From Halomonas sp. HAL1 (GTDB taxonomy: Bacteria > Pseudomonadota > Gammaproteobacteria > Pseudomonadales > Halomonadaceae), in the NCBI RefSeq assembly GCF_030544485.1, contig NZ_CP130610.1, positions 372,001 through 436,000 on the forward strand: 64,000 bases of DNA, read 5' to 3'. A model generated the notes under the pieces. It was given only the letters and a program-made list of their open reading frames with translations, was not told the origin of the DNA and searched no databases. Position 1 is the first letter of the stretch, and each line of letters opens with the position of its first letter. A program made the position numbers and the translations under genes. This document shows, in pieces, positions 35,791-44,710 of this stretch.

Positions 35791-37293
35791 ATGAGTATCT
35801 TAGGTAATTTTATCAATGGTCAGGCGGTTGCGAGCCAAAGCGGCCGCACCGCGCCTGTCTATAATCCCGCCACTGGCGAGCAGAGCCTGCAAGTGGCGCT
35901 CTCTTCTGCGCAGGAGACCCAGGAAGCCGTGCGCGTTGCCGATGAGGCTTTTGCCACTTGGTCGAAAATGTCTCCGCTTAAGCGCTCGCGTATTCTGTTT
36001 AAATTCAAGGCGCTGGTGGAGGAACACACCGACGAGCTGGCGCGGCTGATTTCCCGCGAGCATGGCAAGGTATTTTCTGACGCCAAAGGCGAAGTGACCC
36101 GTGGCCTGGAAGTGGTTGAGTTTGCCTGTGGCATTCCGCACTTGCAGAAGGGCGAGCACTCCATGAACGTCGGCACCGGCGTTGATAGCTACTCCATGAT
36201 GCAGTCGCTCGGCGTGTGCGCCGGTATTTCGCCGTTCAACTTCCCGGCAATGGTGCCCATGTGGATGTTCCCCATTGCGCTGGCCTGTGGCAATACCTTT
36301 GTTATGAAACCATCGGAGAAGGATCCCTCTACGCCGATGCGATTAGCAGAGTTGCTGAAAGAAGCGGGCTTGCCGGATGGCGTCTTCAATGTTGTCAATG
36401 GCGATAAAGAGTCGGTGGATGTGCTGCTGACCGATGAGCGCGTGCAGGCCGTCAGCTTTGTGGGTTCCACGCCTATTGCAGAGTACATCTATGCCACGGC
36501 ATCAAAACATGGCAAGCGTGTCCAGGCGCTGGGCGGTGCCAAGAATCACATGGTGATCATGCCGGATGCTGATCTTGATCAGGCGGTTGGCGCCCTGATG
36601 GGCGCCGCCTACGGCTCCGCAGGTGAACGCTGCATGGCCATTTCGGTAGCGGTACCTGTGGGCGAGGAGACCGCCCAGAAGCTGCGCGAGAAGCTTGAGG
36701 CTGAACTCGCGAGCCTGCGCGTCGGGCCTGGCTTGGTCGATGGCCCCGATAACGATATGGGCCCGCTGGTGACTCGTGAACACCTGGAAAAGGTCAAAGG
36801 CTATATTCAAACCGGCGTGGACGAAGGCGCTGAACTGGTGGTGGATGGCCGCAAAACGGCGGTGGACGGCGCCGGTGATGGTTTCTTTATTGGCGGCACG
36901 CTGTTTGATCACGTCAAGCCCGGTATGCGTATTCACTCTGAAGAGATCTTCGGCCCGGTGCTGGCGATTACCCGCGCGGCAAGCTTCGATGAAGCGGTCA
37001 GCATGGTTAACGCGCATGAGTACGGCAACGGCACGGCGATCTTTACCCGTGATGGGGATGCTGCGCGCCAATACTGCGAGCAGATTCAGGTCGGCATGGT
37101 CGGCGTTAATGTCCCCATTCCCGTGCCCATGGCGTTTCACAGCTTTGGCGGCTGGAAGCGCTCGCTGTTCGGCCCGCTGCACATGCACGGCCCGGATGGC
37201 GTACGTTTCTACACGCGAATGAAGACCATTACCCAACGCTGGCCCAGCGGTATCCGTGAAGAGACCAATCACTTCACGATGCCCACGCTTTAA
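35791..37293 (+). CDS. iolA: Methylmalonate/malonate semialdehyde dehydrogenase (CoA)
   Basis: IolA (MmsA) turns malonate semialdehyde into acetyl-CoA, or methylmalonate semialdehyde into propionyl-CoA, with CoA and NAD. This 500-residue aldehyde dehydrogenase has the nucleophile C281 in GSAGERCMAIS, the FVGSTPIAEYI cofactor motif (223-233), and LGGAKNHMVI (247-256), where ordinary aldehyde dehydrogenases carry the catalytic glutamate. The missing glutamate is the hallmark of the CoA-acylating MSDH family. It is the last gene of the iolC-iolD-iolE-iolA unit and is followed by a terminator. Confidence 0.95.
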   Translation: MSILGNFINGQAVASQSGRTAPVYNPATGEQSLQVALSSAQETQEAVRVADEAFATWSKMSPLKRSRILFKFKALVEEHTDELARLISREHGKVFSDAKGEVTRGLEVVEFACGIPHLQKGEHSMNVGTGVDSYSMMQSLGVCAGISPFNFPAMVPMWMFPIALACGNTFVMKPSEKDPSTPMRLAELLKEAGLPDGVFNVVNGDKESVDVLLTDERVQAVSFVGSTPIAEYIYATASKHGKRVQALGGAKNHMVIMPDADLDQAVGALMGAAYGSAGERCMAISVAVPVGEETAQKLREKLEAELASLRVGPGLVDGPDNDMGPLVTREHLEKVKGYIQTGVDEGAELVVDGRKTAVDGAGDGFFIGGTLFDHVKPGMRIHSEEIFGPVLAITRAASFDEAVSMVNAHEYGNGTAIFTRDGDAARQYCEQIQVGMVGVNVPIPVPMAFHSFGGWKRSLFGPLHMHGPDGVRFYTRMKTITQRWPSGIREETNHFTMPTL

Positions 37294-37314
37294 TTTTTTC
37301 TTCACTTGCTTTGC

Positions 37315-37344
37315 GCCGAGCCCTATTGGTTCGGCATTTTTTTT
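37315..37344 (+). terminator. Terminator after iolA
   Basis: The stem GCCGAGCC / GGTTCGGC with one G-T pair, loop CTATT, and an A plus eight T residues lies right after iolA. Confidence 0.88.
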
Positions 37345-37595
37345 GAGTCCTCTCTTATGTTTCCAAACACTTACCTTACTCGTAACAAGGTAAGCGGCGA
37401 AGCAGTGAGCAATATCTCCAGCCTAATGGAACACTTTTTCCACACTGAAAGCGCGTAAAGGCTATCTAGCGACTAAAGTATAGAATAAATAATTTGATTA
37501 TCTATTTTATAGAATATATGTTCTATTCAGAGGTTAAAACAATTCGGAAATATCCATATCAATAAATACAAAACATACGTACGAGGAAACTCGGC
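37345..37595. other. iolT promoter region
   Basis: No gene is seen. From about 37470 the sequence is AT-rich and contains an RpiR-type box at 37511-37526, 70 bases before the transporter start. Confidence 0.5.
37511..37526. promoter_or_regulatory. RpiR-type box 5, iolT promoter
   Basis: AGAATATATGTTCTAT keeps GAA-N6-TTCTAT, differing only at the first base from the other boxes. It links the transporter gene to the iol regulon. Confidence 0.6.
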
Positions 37596-39077
37596 ATGAA
37601 AACGACTAAGTACAATCTAAGGTACCTACTGACGATATGTGGTGTAGCCGCGTTAGGTGGTCTTTTGTTTGGTTATGACACAGCGGTAATTTCGGGTGCG
37701 ATTGGACCCATACAGCGTTATTTCGACCTTAGCTCATTTGAGACGGGCTGGGCGGTTTCCAACGTTGCTATTGGTTGTATTATAGGTGCTTTTGCTTCCG
37801 GCGCCGTTGCTGCAAAATTAGGGCGCAAAAAAACGCTTATCATTGCCGCATTGTTGTTTACGGTCTCTGCGATCGGAGCCGCCCTGGCGGCCACTTTTTA
37901 TTGGTTTATCGTCTATCGCTTCATTGGCGGTATTGCTGTTGGTCTCGCCTCGGCTGTTTCACCGATGTATATGAGCGAGGTGTCGCCGAAGAGCCTTCGT
38001 GGCCGTGCACTTAGTATGCAGAATATTGCTATTGTTTTTGGCCAAGTTGTAATTTTTGTGGTCAATTACTTGATTGCTAAAGGTGCGTCCGATGCTTGGC
38101 TAACCGATGTGGGCTGGCGTGTGATGATTGGCTCAGAGGTTTTGCCCTGTATCTTATTTTGTCTGATTGTATTTTTTATTCCAGAGTCCCCGCGCTGGTT
38201 GGTTATGAAGGGCCGTGATCAAGAAGCGCTGAAAACCCTAAGCCGCATTGGGGGGACAGTTTATGCTAAAAGCGTTCTTGTGGAAGTGCATGAGTCGTTG
38301 GAAAGTGATCGACTACGTCGCCAGCAGGCTGACCGCAAAAGCGATTTGATTCGTGATCGTCGCTTTTGGTTTATTGCATCCATTGCCTGTTTAATTGCAT
38401 TCTTCCAACAGGCTAGCGGCGTTAACGTGATGATGTATTTCGCCCCGGTAGTTCTCGGTAATGTAACCGGTAATACCGAAGTCGCTATGTTTCTTACTAT
38501 CTGGATCGGCGTTGTCCAATTAATTGGCAACCTGATTGGCATGATGCTGATGGATAAAGTTGGTCGTGTACCGCTGTTTCGGGTTGGCACTCTCGGCTGC
38601 GTTGTCGGCTTACTGGTAACGTCTTTCTTCCTCTATCGTTCGGCTGGCCTTAGCGGAGATGCGGCTATTGTTCAGGGCTATCTCACTTTGGCCGGCATGT
38701 TGATTTTTATGTTGTTTTTTGCGTTTTCCTGGGCGCTGGGGGCGTGGATTATCGTTTCGGAAATATTCCCAAATAGAATGCGTGCGTTTGGCATGTCGCT
38801 ATCGGTTACTGTACTTTGGATAAGCAACTTCTTAATCGGCCAAGGTTTCCCTGTGTTAAACCAGAATACCTGGCTAAATGAGCAGTTTCATGGGGCTTTC
38901 CCAATGTGGATATTCGCTGGTTTGATGGTGCTGGCTTATTTATTTATTCGTCGCTTTCTGCCAGAAACTAACGGGGTTGCCTTGGAACATATGGAAGACC
39001 ATGTGTTGGCTAAGCGTAGCGGTAGCAGCAACCAACTTCGCGTCAATAACCAAACCCTGGCAGAAGCTGTGCGCTAA
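37596..39077 (+). CDS. Sugar-porter MFS permease, probable inositol transporter
   Basis: This 493-residue permease of the MFS sugar porter family has 12 predicted membrane helices. Signatures are GGLLFGYDTAVISGAIGP in helix 1, KLGRKKTLI, RFIGGIAVGLASAVSPMYMSE, PESPRWLV after helix 6, and QQASGVNVMMYFAPVV in helix 7. Bacterial myo-inositol symporters (IolT type) belong here. The upstream RpiR-type box and the adjacent iolA gene favour inositol as substrate. It would be a second uptake route beside the ABC system. Confidence 0.9.
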   Translation: MKTTKYNLRYLLTICGVAALGGLLFGYDTAVISGAIGPIQRYFDLSSFETGWAVSNVAIGCIIGAFASGAVAAKLGRKKTLIIAALLFTVSAIGAALAATFYWFIVYRFIGGIAVGLASAVSPMYMSEVSPKSLRGRALSMQNIAIVFGQVVIFVVNYLIAKGASDAWLTDVGWRVMIGSEVLPCILFCLIVFFIPESPRWLVMKGRDQEALKTLSRIGGTVYAKSVLVEVHESLESDRLRRQQADRKSDLIRDRRFWFIASIACLIAFFQQASGVNVMMYFAPVVLGNVTGNTEVAMFLTIWIGVVQLIGNLIGMMLMDKVGRVPLFRVGTLGCVVGLLVTSFFLYRSAGLSGDAAIVQGYLTLAGMLIFMLFFAFSWALGAWIIVSEIFPNRMRAFGMSLSVTVLWISNFLIGQGFPVLNQNTWLNEQFHGAFPMWIFAGLMVLAYLFIRRFLPETNGVALEHMEDHVLAKRSGSSNQLRVNNQTLAEAVR

Positions 39078-39117
39078 ATCACAAGTGATAAAGTGGGGCA
39101 ATGACTGCCTCGCTCAT

Positions 39118-40140
39118 TTAATGGGATTGACGGATGATCAACTCCCCAGGCAAGAGAAGTTGGCGCGTTGCTTCCTTGTTTCCCTCTAAGCGACGAATTG
39201 CCTCGTCAACCAACTGCTCTAATGGTTGCCGGTAGGTGGTTAGTGCGTAGTGAGGAGAGGATGCTTCGTCTATATCGTCAAAGCCCACAATACCGATTCT
39301 GTTTGAGTTTCCTCTATTGTGCAGCGCGTCAATCGCACCGATAGCAAGAATATCGTTCTCACAAAATAGGGCTTCAATACGGAGACTCCCGCCTAGAGTT
39401 GCCAAGTACTGATTCAGCGTATTAAAGCCCGCTTCGCGCCCATAGTGGCCAGCTTCTAAGATTAAATCGACCTCTAGATCATGCTTGGCAAGGCCATCCC
39501 GGAATCCTTCTAAGCGGTTGAGCTGCGTCGACTCGCTAACTGGTCCGCTCATATAACCAATACGTTGGTAGCCTTGCCTTGCCAGAAACGTGGCGATCTG
39601 GATTCCAGCACTGTACCCGTCGGTTGAAACAACCTGGATATGAGGGGTATTACTGTTGCGATAAAGAACGATCAACGGAATATGCTGAATTTTCTGAGCT
39701 AGGTCTACCAGTTCTTCGGTCAAGGCGGTGCCTAGAAAAATTAGCCCATCAATTTGAAATTGGTCAGCAAGTGAAATCTGTTTCTCTTGTTCCCCAAGCT
39801 CGGAGATATTGATCAGCATCGAGAGATATCCACGCTTCTGGAGCTTTAAGCTTGTTTCGTTTATCAACCGTAAAAGGTTCGGATTGTCCATTTCATCCAC
39901 AACTAAGCCAATGAGACGGGTTTTGCGTTTAGTGAGGCTACGCGCCAACAAGTTTGGGCGGTAACCAAGCTCTGTTGCCGCCTTCAGTACTTTTTCACGA
40001 GCCTTGGGAGAGATAGAAGCTCCTTGAGAAAAAGCACGAGACACCGTCCATTTGGACACACCTGCCTGTTTTGCTACGTCGCTAGCAGTAACTTTATTCG
40101 AATAACCCATTTCACTCTCAGGTTTGGACTTTTTGATCAT
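39118..40140 (-). CDS. LacI-family transcriptional regulator
   Basis: This 340-residue (or 330, from 40110) LacI/GalR protein has an N-terminal helix-turn-helix (VTASDVAKQAGVSKWTVSRA) with the hinge helix NLLARSLTKRKT. The periplasmic-binding-like sensor domain follows (LIGLVVDEMDNPNLLRLINE, DGLIFLGTALTEE, YMSGPVSESTQLNRLEGFRDG, GIVGFDDIDEASSPHYALTTYRQP). It is divergent from the 40335 oxidoreductase gene, with a perfect palindrome ATTGCAACCGGTTGCAAT between them. I infer that it represses the second inositol-like locus in the absence of inducer. Both start codons have weak binding sites. Confidence 0.92.
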   Translation of the reverse strand: MIKKSKPESEMGYSNKVTASDVAKQAGVSKWTVSRAFSQGASISPKAREKVLKAATELGYRPNLLARSLTKRKTRLIGLVVDEMDNPNLLRLINETSLKLQKRGYLSMLINISELGEQEKQISLADQFQIDGLIFLGTALTEELVDLAQKIQHIPLIVLYRNSNTPHIQVVSTDGYSAGIQIATFLARQGYQRIGYMSGPVSESTQLNRLEGFRDGLAKHDLEVDLILEAGHYGREAGFNTLNQYLATLGGSLRIEALFCENDILAIGAIDALHNRGNSNRIGIVGFDDIDEASSPHYALTTYRQPLEQLVDEAIRRLEGNKEATRQLLLPGELIIRQSH

Positions 40141-40179
40141 TTTTTACCCTTGACGGAATTTTTGTTCCAGTCTAGTCTT

Positions 40180-40197
40180 TTTGCAACCGGGTGCAGC
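40180..40197. promoter_or_regulatory. LacI-type operator, weaker copy
   Basis: TTTGCAACCGGGTGCAGC resembles the perfect palindrome about 80 bases to the right. It lies close to the lacI-type gene start, as expected for autoregulation. Confidence 0.5.
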
Positions 40198-40258
40198 TTG
40201 ATGGTGAGTTTAGCAAACACAGCGTATTTTCTCAGCAATCACTCCCTATTTGGATTTT

Positions 40259-40276
40259 ATTGCAACCGGTTGCAAT
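40259..40276. promoter_or_regulatory. LacI-type operator, perfect palindrome
   Basis: ATTGCAACCGGTTGCAAT is an 18-bp perfect palindrome with the central CG typical of LacI/GalR operators. It is 58 bases before the first gene of the second inositol-like locus. Confidence 0.8.
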
Positions 40277-40334
40277 AGCTACTCAGTGAGAAAAGAGATT
40301 TTGAACATAACAATTGACAAGAAGGTGTAATGCC

Positions 40335-41507
40335 ATGTTAAACGGCGAAAAGAAAATTGAACGTCCACTACGCTGGGGAATGGTAGGCGGTGGCCGCACT
40401 GGTCAGGTTGGCTATAAGCACCGTACTGGTGCCTTGCGTGATGGCACCTATCAGTTGGTAGCGGGTGCTTTTGATCTGGATGCTGAGCGCGGAAGAGATT
40501 TTGGCACGAATCTAGGGGTGTCCGCAGATCGTTGTTATGCAACCTACCAGGATCTTATCAATGGGGAAGCAAATCGAGAGGATGGCGTTGAAGTTGTTTC
40601 CATTGCCACACCCAACTTTACCCATTATGAAATCACTAAAGCGTGCTTGAACGCCGGTTTACATGTGATCTGCGAAAAACCACTGTTCTTCACCGTTGCG
40701 GAGTGCGAAGAGATTGCTGTGCTTGCCGACGACAAGAATTTAATCGTAGGCGTTACCTATGGGTTCTCGGGTCATCCTCTAGTGCATCAAATGGCCGCGA
40801 TGGTACAGAAAGGGATGCTGGGTGATATCCGTATCGTCGACATGCAATATACCCACGGTTTCAACTCTGGAGATGATGCAAACGCCGGGGAAGCCGTTAA
40901 ATGGCGCACTAATCCTGAAACCGCTGGCCCTACCTTCGTGCTAGGGGATATTGGTACCCATCTTTATTATCTTTCCGAGGTAGTGCTGCCACATTTAAAG
41001 ATCGAGAAATTACTTTGCGATCGCAAGGCTTTTATTCCGACCCGGCAGCCGCTTGAAGACAATGCCACAGTATTGACTCACTACGATAACGGTGCCCGTG
41101 GCCGACTTTGGGTGTCATCAGTTAACGCGGGCCATATGGGCTCTCAGCGTTACCGTTTTGTGGGCTCCACAGCTTCTCTTGAGTGGTCAGATGCTCATCC
41201 CGATCAGTTGATCTATGAAGTGCAAGGTGAGCCTCCTCGCACCCTACACCATGGCATGCCTTATCTCGAAGAGGAGAGCCTGGCGATTGATCGCATGGGC
41301 GCACTGCATGCCGAGGGTCTGGGCGATAGTTGGGCCAATATTTATCTATGGATTGCCCAGGCTATTGATGCCAAGCAGCGCGGTGATAGTGAGTTTCTTA
41401 ACACTCACCATTACCCCGGTATTAAGGCGGGGACTGAAGGCGTGCGCTGGCTCGAAAACTGCGTACGTTCTGCTGACGCTGGTTCGGCATGGGTCGATTT
41501 CCAATAA
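40335..41507 (+). CDS. Gfo/Idh/MocA oxidoreductase, paralogue A
   Basis: This 390-residue NAD(P)-dependent dehydrogenase of the Gfo/Idh/MocA family has Rossmann motif MVGGGRTGQVGYKHR near the start, VVSIATPNFTHYE, and HVICEKPLFFT with the catalytic lysine. The family His/Asp region is VLGDIGTHLYYLSEV. It is longer than IolG and differs in the N-terminal motif; the closest relative in the window is the protein at 44711, with which it shares length and about half its residues by eye. Start: ATG 40335 with AAGGTG upstream, not the TTG 21 bases earlier. The substrate is unknown; a cyclitol or sugar C-3 oxidation is plausible. Confidence 0.85.
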   Translation: MLNGEKKIERPLRWGMVGGGRTGQVGYKHRTGALRDGTYQLVAGAFDLDAERGRDFGTNLGVSADRCYATYQDLINGEANREDGVEVVSIATPNFTHYEITKACLNAGLHVICEKPLFFTVAECEEIAVLADDKNLIVGVTYGFSGHPLVHQMAAMVQKGMLGDIRIVDMQYTHGFNSGDDANAGEAVKWRTNPETAGPTFVLGDIGTHLYYLSEVVLPHLKIEKLLCDRKAFIPTRQPLEDNATVLTHYDNGARGRLWVSSVNAGHMGSQRYRFVGSTASLEWSDAHPDQLIYEVQGEPPRTLHHGMPYLEEESLAIDRMGALHAEGLGDSWANIYLWIAQAIDAKQRGDSEFLNTHHYPGIKAGTEGVRWLENCVRSADAGSAWVDFQ

Positions 41508-41523
41508 AGATAAAGGCTATATC

Positions 41524-42465
41524 ATGAAACTTTCTATTTGTACTGACGTAATGGCGGATCTGTCCTTCACCGATATGCTCGACAAGTGCATTGAACTAGG
41601 GGTTGAAGGCATTGAAATGACAGGTGGCGGCTGGTCACCAGCTTCCCATTTTCGTGCTGATGAGCTATTGGCTGACAAGAGTCTTCTGAACAAAAAAATG
41701 CGTGAGATTGAAGCCAGGGGCCTCAACATTGCTGCACTTAATTGTTCTGGAAACCCTCTCGATCCCGGTGGACTAGGCGAGAGGCACCGAAAAGAAATTG
41801 AACAAACCATCCGTCTTGCTGGCGAGATTGGAATAAAGAAAGTCGTCACCATGTCAGGATTGCCGGCAGCAGCACCGGGCGACAGCGTGCCCAATTGGCT
41901 GGTTTACACCAAAAGCTGGCCGGAAGAGATGCCTGAGCGCGACCGCTATCAGTGGGAAGATTGCGCTTTTCCTTATTGGCACGGACTGGTCAAGCTAGCC
42001 GATGAAGTGGGGGTTGAGAAATATGCCCTGGAGAATTTTTCGGCAATGCTGGTGTGGAACCCCGAGACGCTTTTCCGTCTACGCGACGAAGTAGGCCCCA
42101 AAGTGGGCATGAATCTAGACCCATCGCATTTGTTCTGGAAAGGGGCTTGCCCAATCGCGGCTGCCCGAGCTCTGGGCGATGCCATTCATCATGTCCATGG
42201 TAAAGACACTCGAATTGAGCGCGGACTGGCTGATGTGAATGGACTGCTCGAACTGCGAGAGGTCACCGATGTGGTCAACCGCGCCTGGAACTATGTAGCT
42301 GTGGGGGCTGGGCATGACCTGCAATGGTGGAAAGAGTTTTTCTCTGTTGTTCGCATGCTGGGCTACAACGACTGGGTTAGCCTCGAAATGGAAGACTTCA
42401 CAATGTCTACAGAAGCAGGCATTCAGTCTTCGATTGATGCGCTACAGCAAACTATAAGCAAGTAA
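41524..42465 (+). CDS. TIM-barrel sugar isomerase/epimerase
   Basis: This 313-residue AP-endonuclease-2-type TIM barrel has metal ligands visible at ALENFSAM (E), MNLDPSHLFW (D and H), HHVHGKDTRIE (H) and VSLEMEDF (E). Related proteins isomerise or epimerise keto-sugars and inosose. It begins 16 bases after the oxidoreductase stop, so the two are likely one operon. The specific reaction is unknown. The start at 41524 is chosen because the family begins MKLSICTDV; the longer upstream frame overlaps the oxidoreductase and is not needed. Confidence 0.85.
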   Translation: MKLSICTDVMADLSFTDMLDKCIELGVEGIEMTGGGWSPASHFRADELLADKSLLNKKMREIEARGLNIAALNCSGNPLDPGGLGERHRKEIEQTIRLAGEIGIKKVVTMSGLPAAAPGDSVPNWLVYTKSWPEEMPERDRYQWEDCAFPYWHGLVKLADEVGVEKYALENFSAMLVWNPETLFRLRDEVGPKVGMNLDPSHLFWKGACPIAAARALGDAIHHVHGKDTRIERGLADVNGLLELREVTDVVNRAWNYVAVGAGHDLQWWKEFFSVVRMLGYNDWVSLEMEDFTMSTEAGIQSSIDALQQTISK

Positions 42466-42506
42466 CCACCTCTCATTAAAGAAGACAATAACAAGAGGAT
42501 TAGACC

Positions 42507-43439
42507 ATGAAAAAGCTAAGTATGATTCCGCTTATGATGACATTGGTCAGTGCGCCGACGTTAGCCGAAGAGCTCAACATTGGCGTAAGTTTCTTTAATC
42601 TTGATGAACGCTTCATCATCGGTTTGCGCGAGAGCCTTGAAGAGGCTGCAGAAGCACAGGGCATGGACATAAATGTTGAAGATGCTCGCAACGATATTGG
42701 CCGTCAACTTAGCCAAGTACAAAACTTCATTGCAGGGGGAGTCGACGGCATTATTGTCAACCCTGTACATTCTGACTCCACTAGTGCCATGAGCCAAGCT
42801 GCTGCCAATGCGGGTATACCACTGGTCTATGTTAATCGTCAGCCCGTCGATATTGAGTCGCTGCCCGAGGGACAGGCTTTTGTCGGTTCTGATGAAAAAG
42901 AGTCTGGCACCTTGCAAACTCAGGAGGTCTGCCGCCAATTAGGTGGAGAAGGGGAACTCTTGGTCATGATGGGCACGTTAGGCGACAACGCCGCCGAGGT
43001 TCGTACCCAGGATGTGCATGATGTCATCGCTACTCCAGAGTGTAGTGGGCTTGAGATCGTGGAGCAGCAAGAGGCTGACTTCCAGCGGATCGAAGGGAAT
43101 AACTTGATGACGAATTGGCTGACTTCAGGCCTCGAGTTCGATGCTGTGATTGCTAATAATGATGAAATGGCTATCGGCGCTATCCAGGCGCTAAAAAACA
43201 TTGGTTACGACATGGATGATGTCATCGTTGCTGGCATCGACGCCACCAGCGACGCATTGTCTGCCATGCAGGCTGGCGAGTTGGATATCACCGTTTTCCA
43301 GAATGGCCCAGCTCAAGGGGAGGGAGCTGTCAATACGCTGAACCGGCTTATCGAAGGAGAAGATGTCGATAACGCCGTTTGGGTACCTTTTGAGTTAGTA
43401 ACACCAGATAACCTAGACGAATACATCGGACGTAACTAA
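42507..43439 (+). CDS. Orphan periplasmic binding protein, inositol type
   Basis: This 310-residue type-I periplasmic binding protein has a signal peptide (MKKLSMIPLMMTLVSAPTLA). It is clearly paralogous to the protein at 25288: DIGRQLSQVQNFIAGGVDGI, IPLVYVNRQP, NNDEMAIGAIQALKNIG and GIDATSDALSAMQAGELD all have near copies there. No permease or ATPase gene accompanies it. I infer that it delivers a related ligand to the permease and ATPase encoded at 22615-25233. A signal-transducing role is the alternative. A terminator follows the gene. Confidence 0.88.
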   Translation: MKKLSMIPLMMTLVSAPTLAEELNIGVSFFNLDERFIIGLRESLEEAAEAQGMDINVEDARNDIGRQLSQVQNFIAGGVDGIIVNPVHSDSTSAMSQAAANAGIPLVYVNRQPVDIESLPEGQAFVGSDEKESGTLQTQEVCRQLGGEGELLVMMGTLGDNAAEVRTQDVHDVIATPECSGLEIVEQQEADFQRIEGNNLMTNWLTSGLEFDAVIANNDEMAIGAIQALKNIGYDMDDVIVAGIDATSDALSAMQAGELDITVFQNGPAQGEGAVNTLNRLIEGEDVDNAVWVPFELVTPDNLDEYIGRN

Positions 43440-43757
43440 GTTATTGTCGCCAGTGGCATGGGCCAGGTGCCCATGCTTCTTTTTGGGTGCCTGATATTAG
43501 ATTTGGCGCATTGAAGCCTGCATGGTGGCTGCACAAAATAGAGGCATCCTGCTTGATGCTTTAAAATCGCAAGAATATGTAGTAGTAGCAGTGAGTAATA
43601 CCGTTTTTATTGTTAAATATCTGATTATTAATAATAATTTTCTTTAATGTGAGGTTAGTAATAACAAGAAAGTGACAGTGAGTGCCGTGAATAACTGTTT
43701 TAATAAAGCCTGAATCAGAACCGTCAGGTATAAAAATAATCGTATAGGAGGCACTTA
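43440..43757. other. Terminator, then AT-rich promoter region
   Basis: After the hairpin at 43456-43485 the sequence turns AT-rich from about 43590 and runs to the next ribosome binding site (AGGAGG before 43758). This suggests a separate promoter for the second half of the locus. I see no gene or clear operator. Confidence 0.5.
43456..43485 (+). terminator. Terminator after orphan binding protein
   Basis: The stem GCATGGGC / GCCCATGC (43456-43463, 43469-43476) with loop CAGGT is followed by TTCTTTTT. Confidence 0.88.
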
Positions 43758-44693
43758 ATGAGCATGCAAATCGCCAGCGCGCCTTGTTGTTGGGGCGTCG
43801 ACGACGTTAATAACCCGAATTTACCACCCTGGCAGAAAGTGCTGGATGAGGCCGCACAAGCGGGCTACCAGGGCCTAGAACTTGGGCCTTACGGCTACTT
43901 GCCGCTAGCTCAAGGGCACCTTGGAGAAATGCTTGAGGAGCGTGGTTTGAAAGTCGTCGCGGGTACTATTTTTGATGACCTAGTTGATCCCGCCAATCGA
44001 AATAACCTTATTCGTCAGACTCATGAAATTTGTACCTTCCTGAAACAGCTTCCAGAGCTACCAAGTCAGCCAGGCAAAGACTACCCTGCACCCTACTTGG
44101 TATTGATCGACCATGTTCATGATGAGCGCAGTCTATATGCGGGCCACTCCGACAAAGCGCCGCGTCTAGATAATGTGCAGTGGGACACCCTCATGGATCA
44201 TATTCGCATCATTGCTGAGCTAGCTAGCCGCGAGTATGGCATCCGTGCCGTCATTCATCCCCATGCTGGAGGGTACATCGAGTTTGAGGATGAAATACTG
44301 CAATTGATGGCAGATGTTTCCTATGACACAGCTGGATTGTGCCTGGATACTGGCCATCTCTACTATTCGGGCATGGATCCCGTAACCTGGATTCGCGACC
44401 ATGCTGACCGAATAGATTACCTGCATTTCAAAGATATTGAGCCAAAAATCTTTGAAAATGTCATGGCCAGCCAAGTGGACTTTTTTGATGCCTGCGCACG
44501 TGGAGTCATGTGTCCGATTGGAGAAGGAGTTATCGACTACGAAGCTATCTATCAACTCCTTCAAGAGATTGGTTATAAAGGCTATATCACGATTGAACAG
44601 GAGCGCGACCCTCGCGATGCCGATGGTAGCCTCGCCGACGTTACAGCCAGCTTAGAGTATTTGAAACGCCGGGGCTTTCAGAACGAGTTTTGA
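43758..44693 (+). CDS. IolE-like TIM-barrel dehydratase/isomerase
   Basis: This 311-residue AP-endonuclease-2-type TIM barrel resembles inosose dehydratase (IolE) in several places: the N-terminal IASAPCCWGVDD, LCLDTGHLYYSGMDP, RIDYLHFKDI and MCPIGEGVIDYEAIYQLL, and a closing TIEQERDP. IolE at 34866 shows LLDTGHLVAAGGDP, INHVHCKDI and VVEAEQDP in the same order. It could dehydrate a keto-inositol other than scyllo-inosose. The strong ribosome binding site AGGAGG is six bases from the ATG. Its stop overlaps the start region of the next oxidoreductase gene. Confidence 0.85.
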   Translation: MSMQIASAPCCWGVDDVNNPNLPPWQKVLDEAAQAGYQGLELGPYGYLPLAQGHLGEMLEERGLKVVAGTIFDDLVDPANRNNLIRQTHEICTFLKQLPELPSQPGKDYPAPYLVLIDHVHDERSLYAGHSDKAPRLDNVQWDTLMDHIRIIAELASREYGIRAVIHPHAGGYIEFEDEILQLMADVSYDTAGLCLDTGHLYYSGMDPVTWIRDHADRIDYLHFKDIEPKIFENVMASQVDFFDACARGVMCPIGEGVIDYEAIYQLLQEIGYKGYITIEQERDPRDADGSLADVTASLEYLKRRGFQNEF

Positions 44694-44710
44694 TGACAGG
44701 ATACAAGACC

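Noticed and set aside
36502..37305. Long minus-strand open frame of 267 codons
   Set aside because: It lies exactly opposite iolA, has no binding site and no family resemblance; it is a by-product of GC-rich coding sequence.
41215..41523. Longer N-terminus for the TIM-barrel gene at 41524
   Set aside because: The extension overlaps the preceding oxidoreductase gene in another frame, and the family begins at MKLSICTD.
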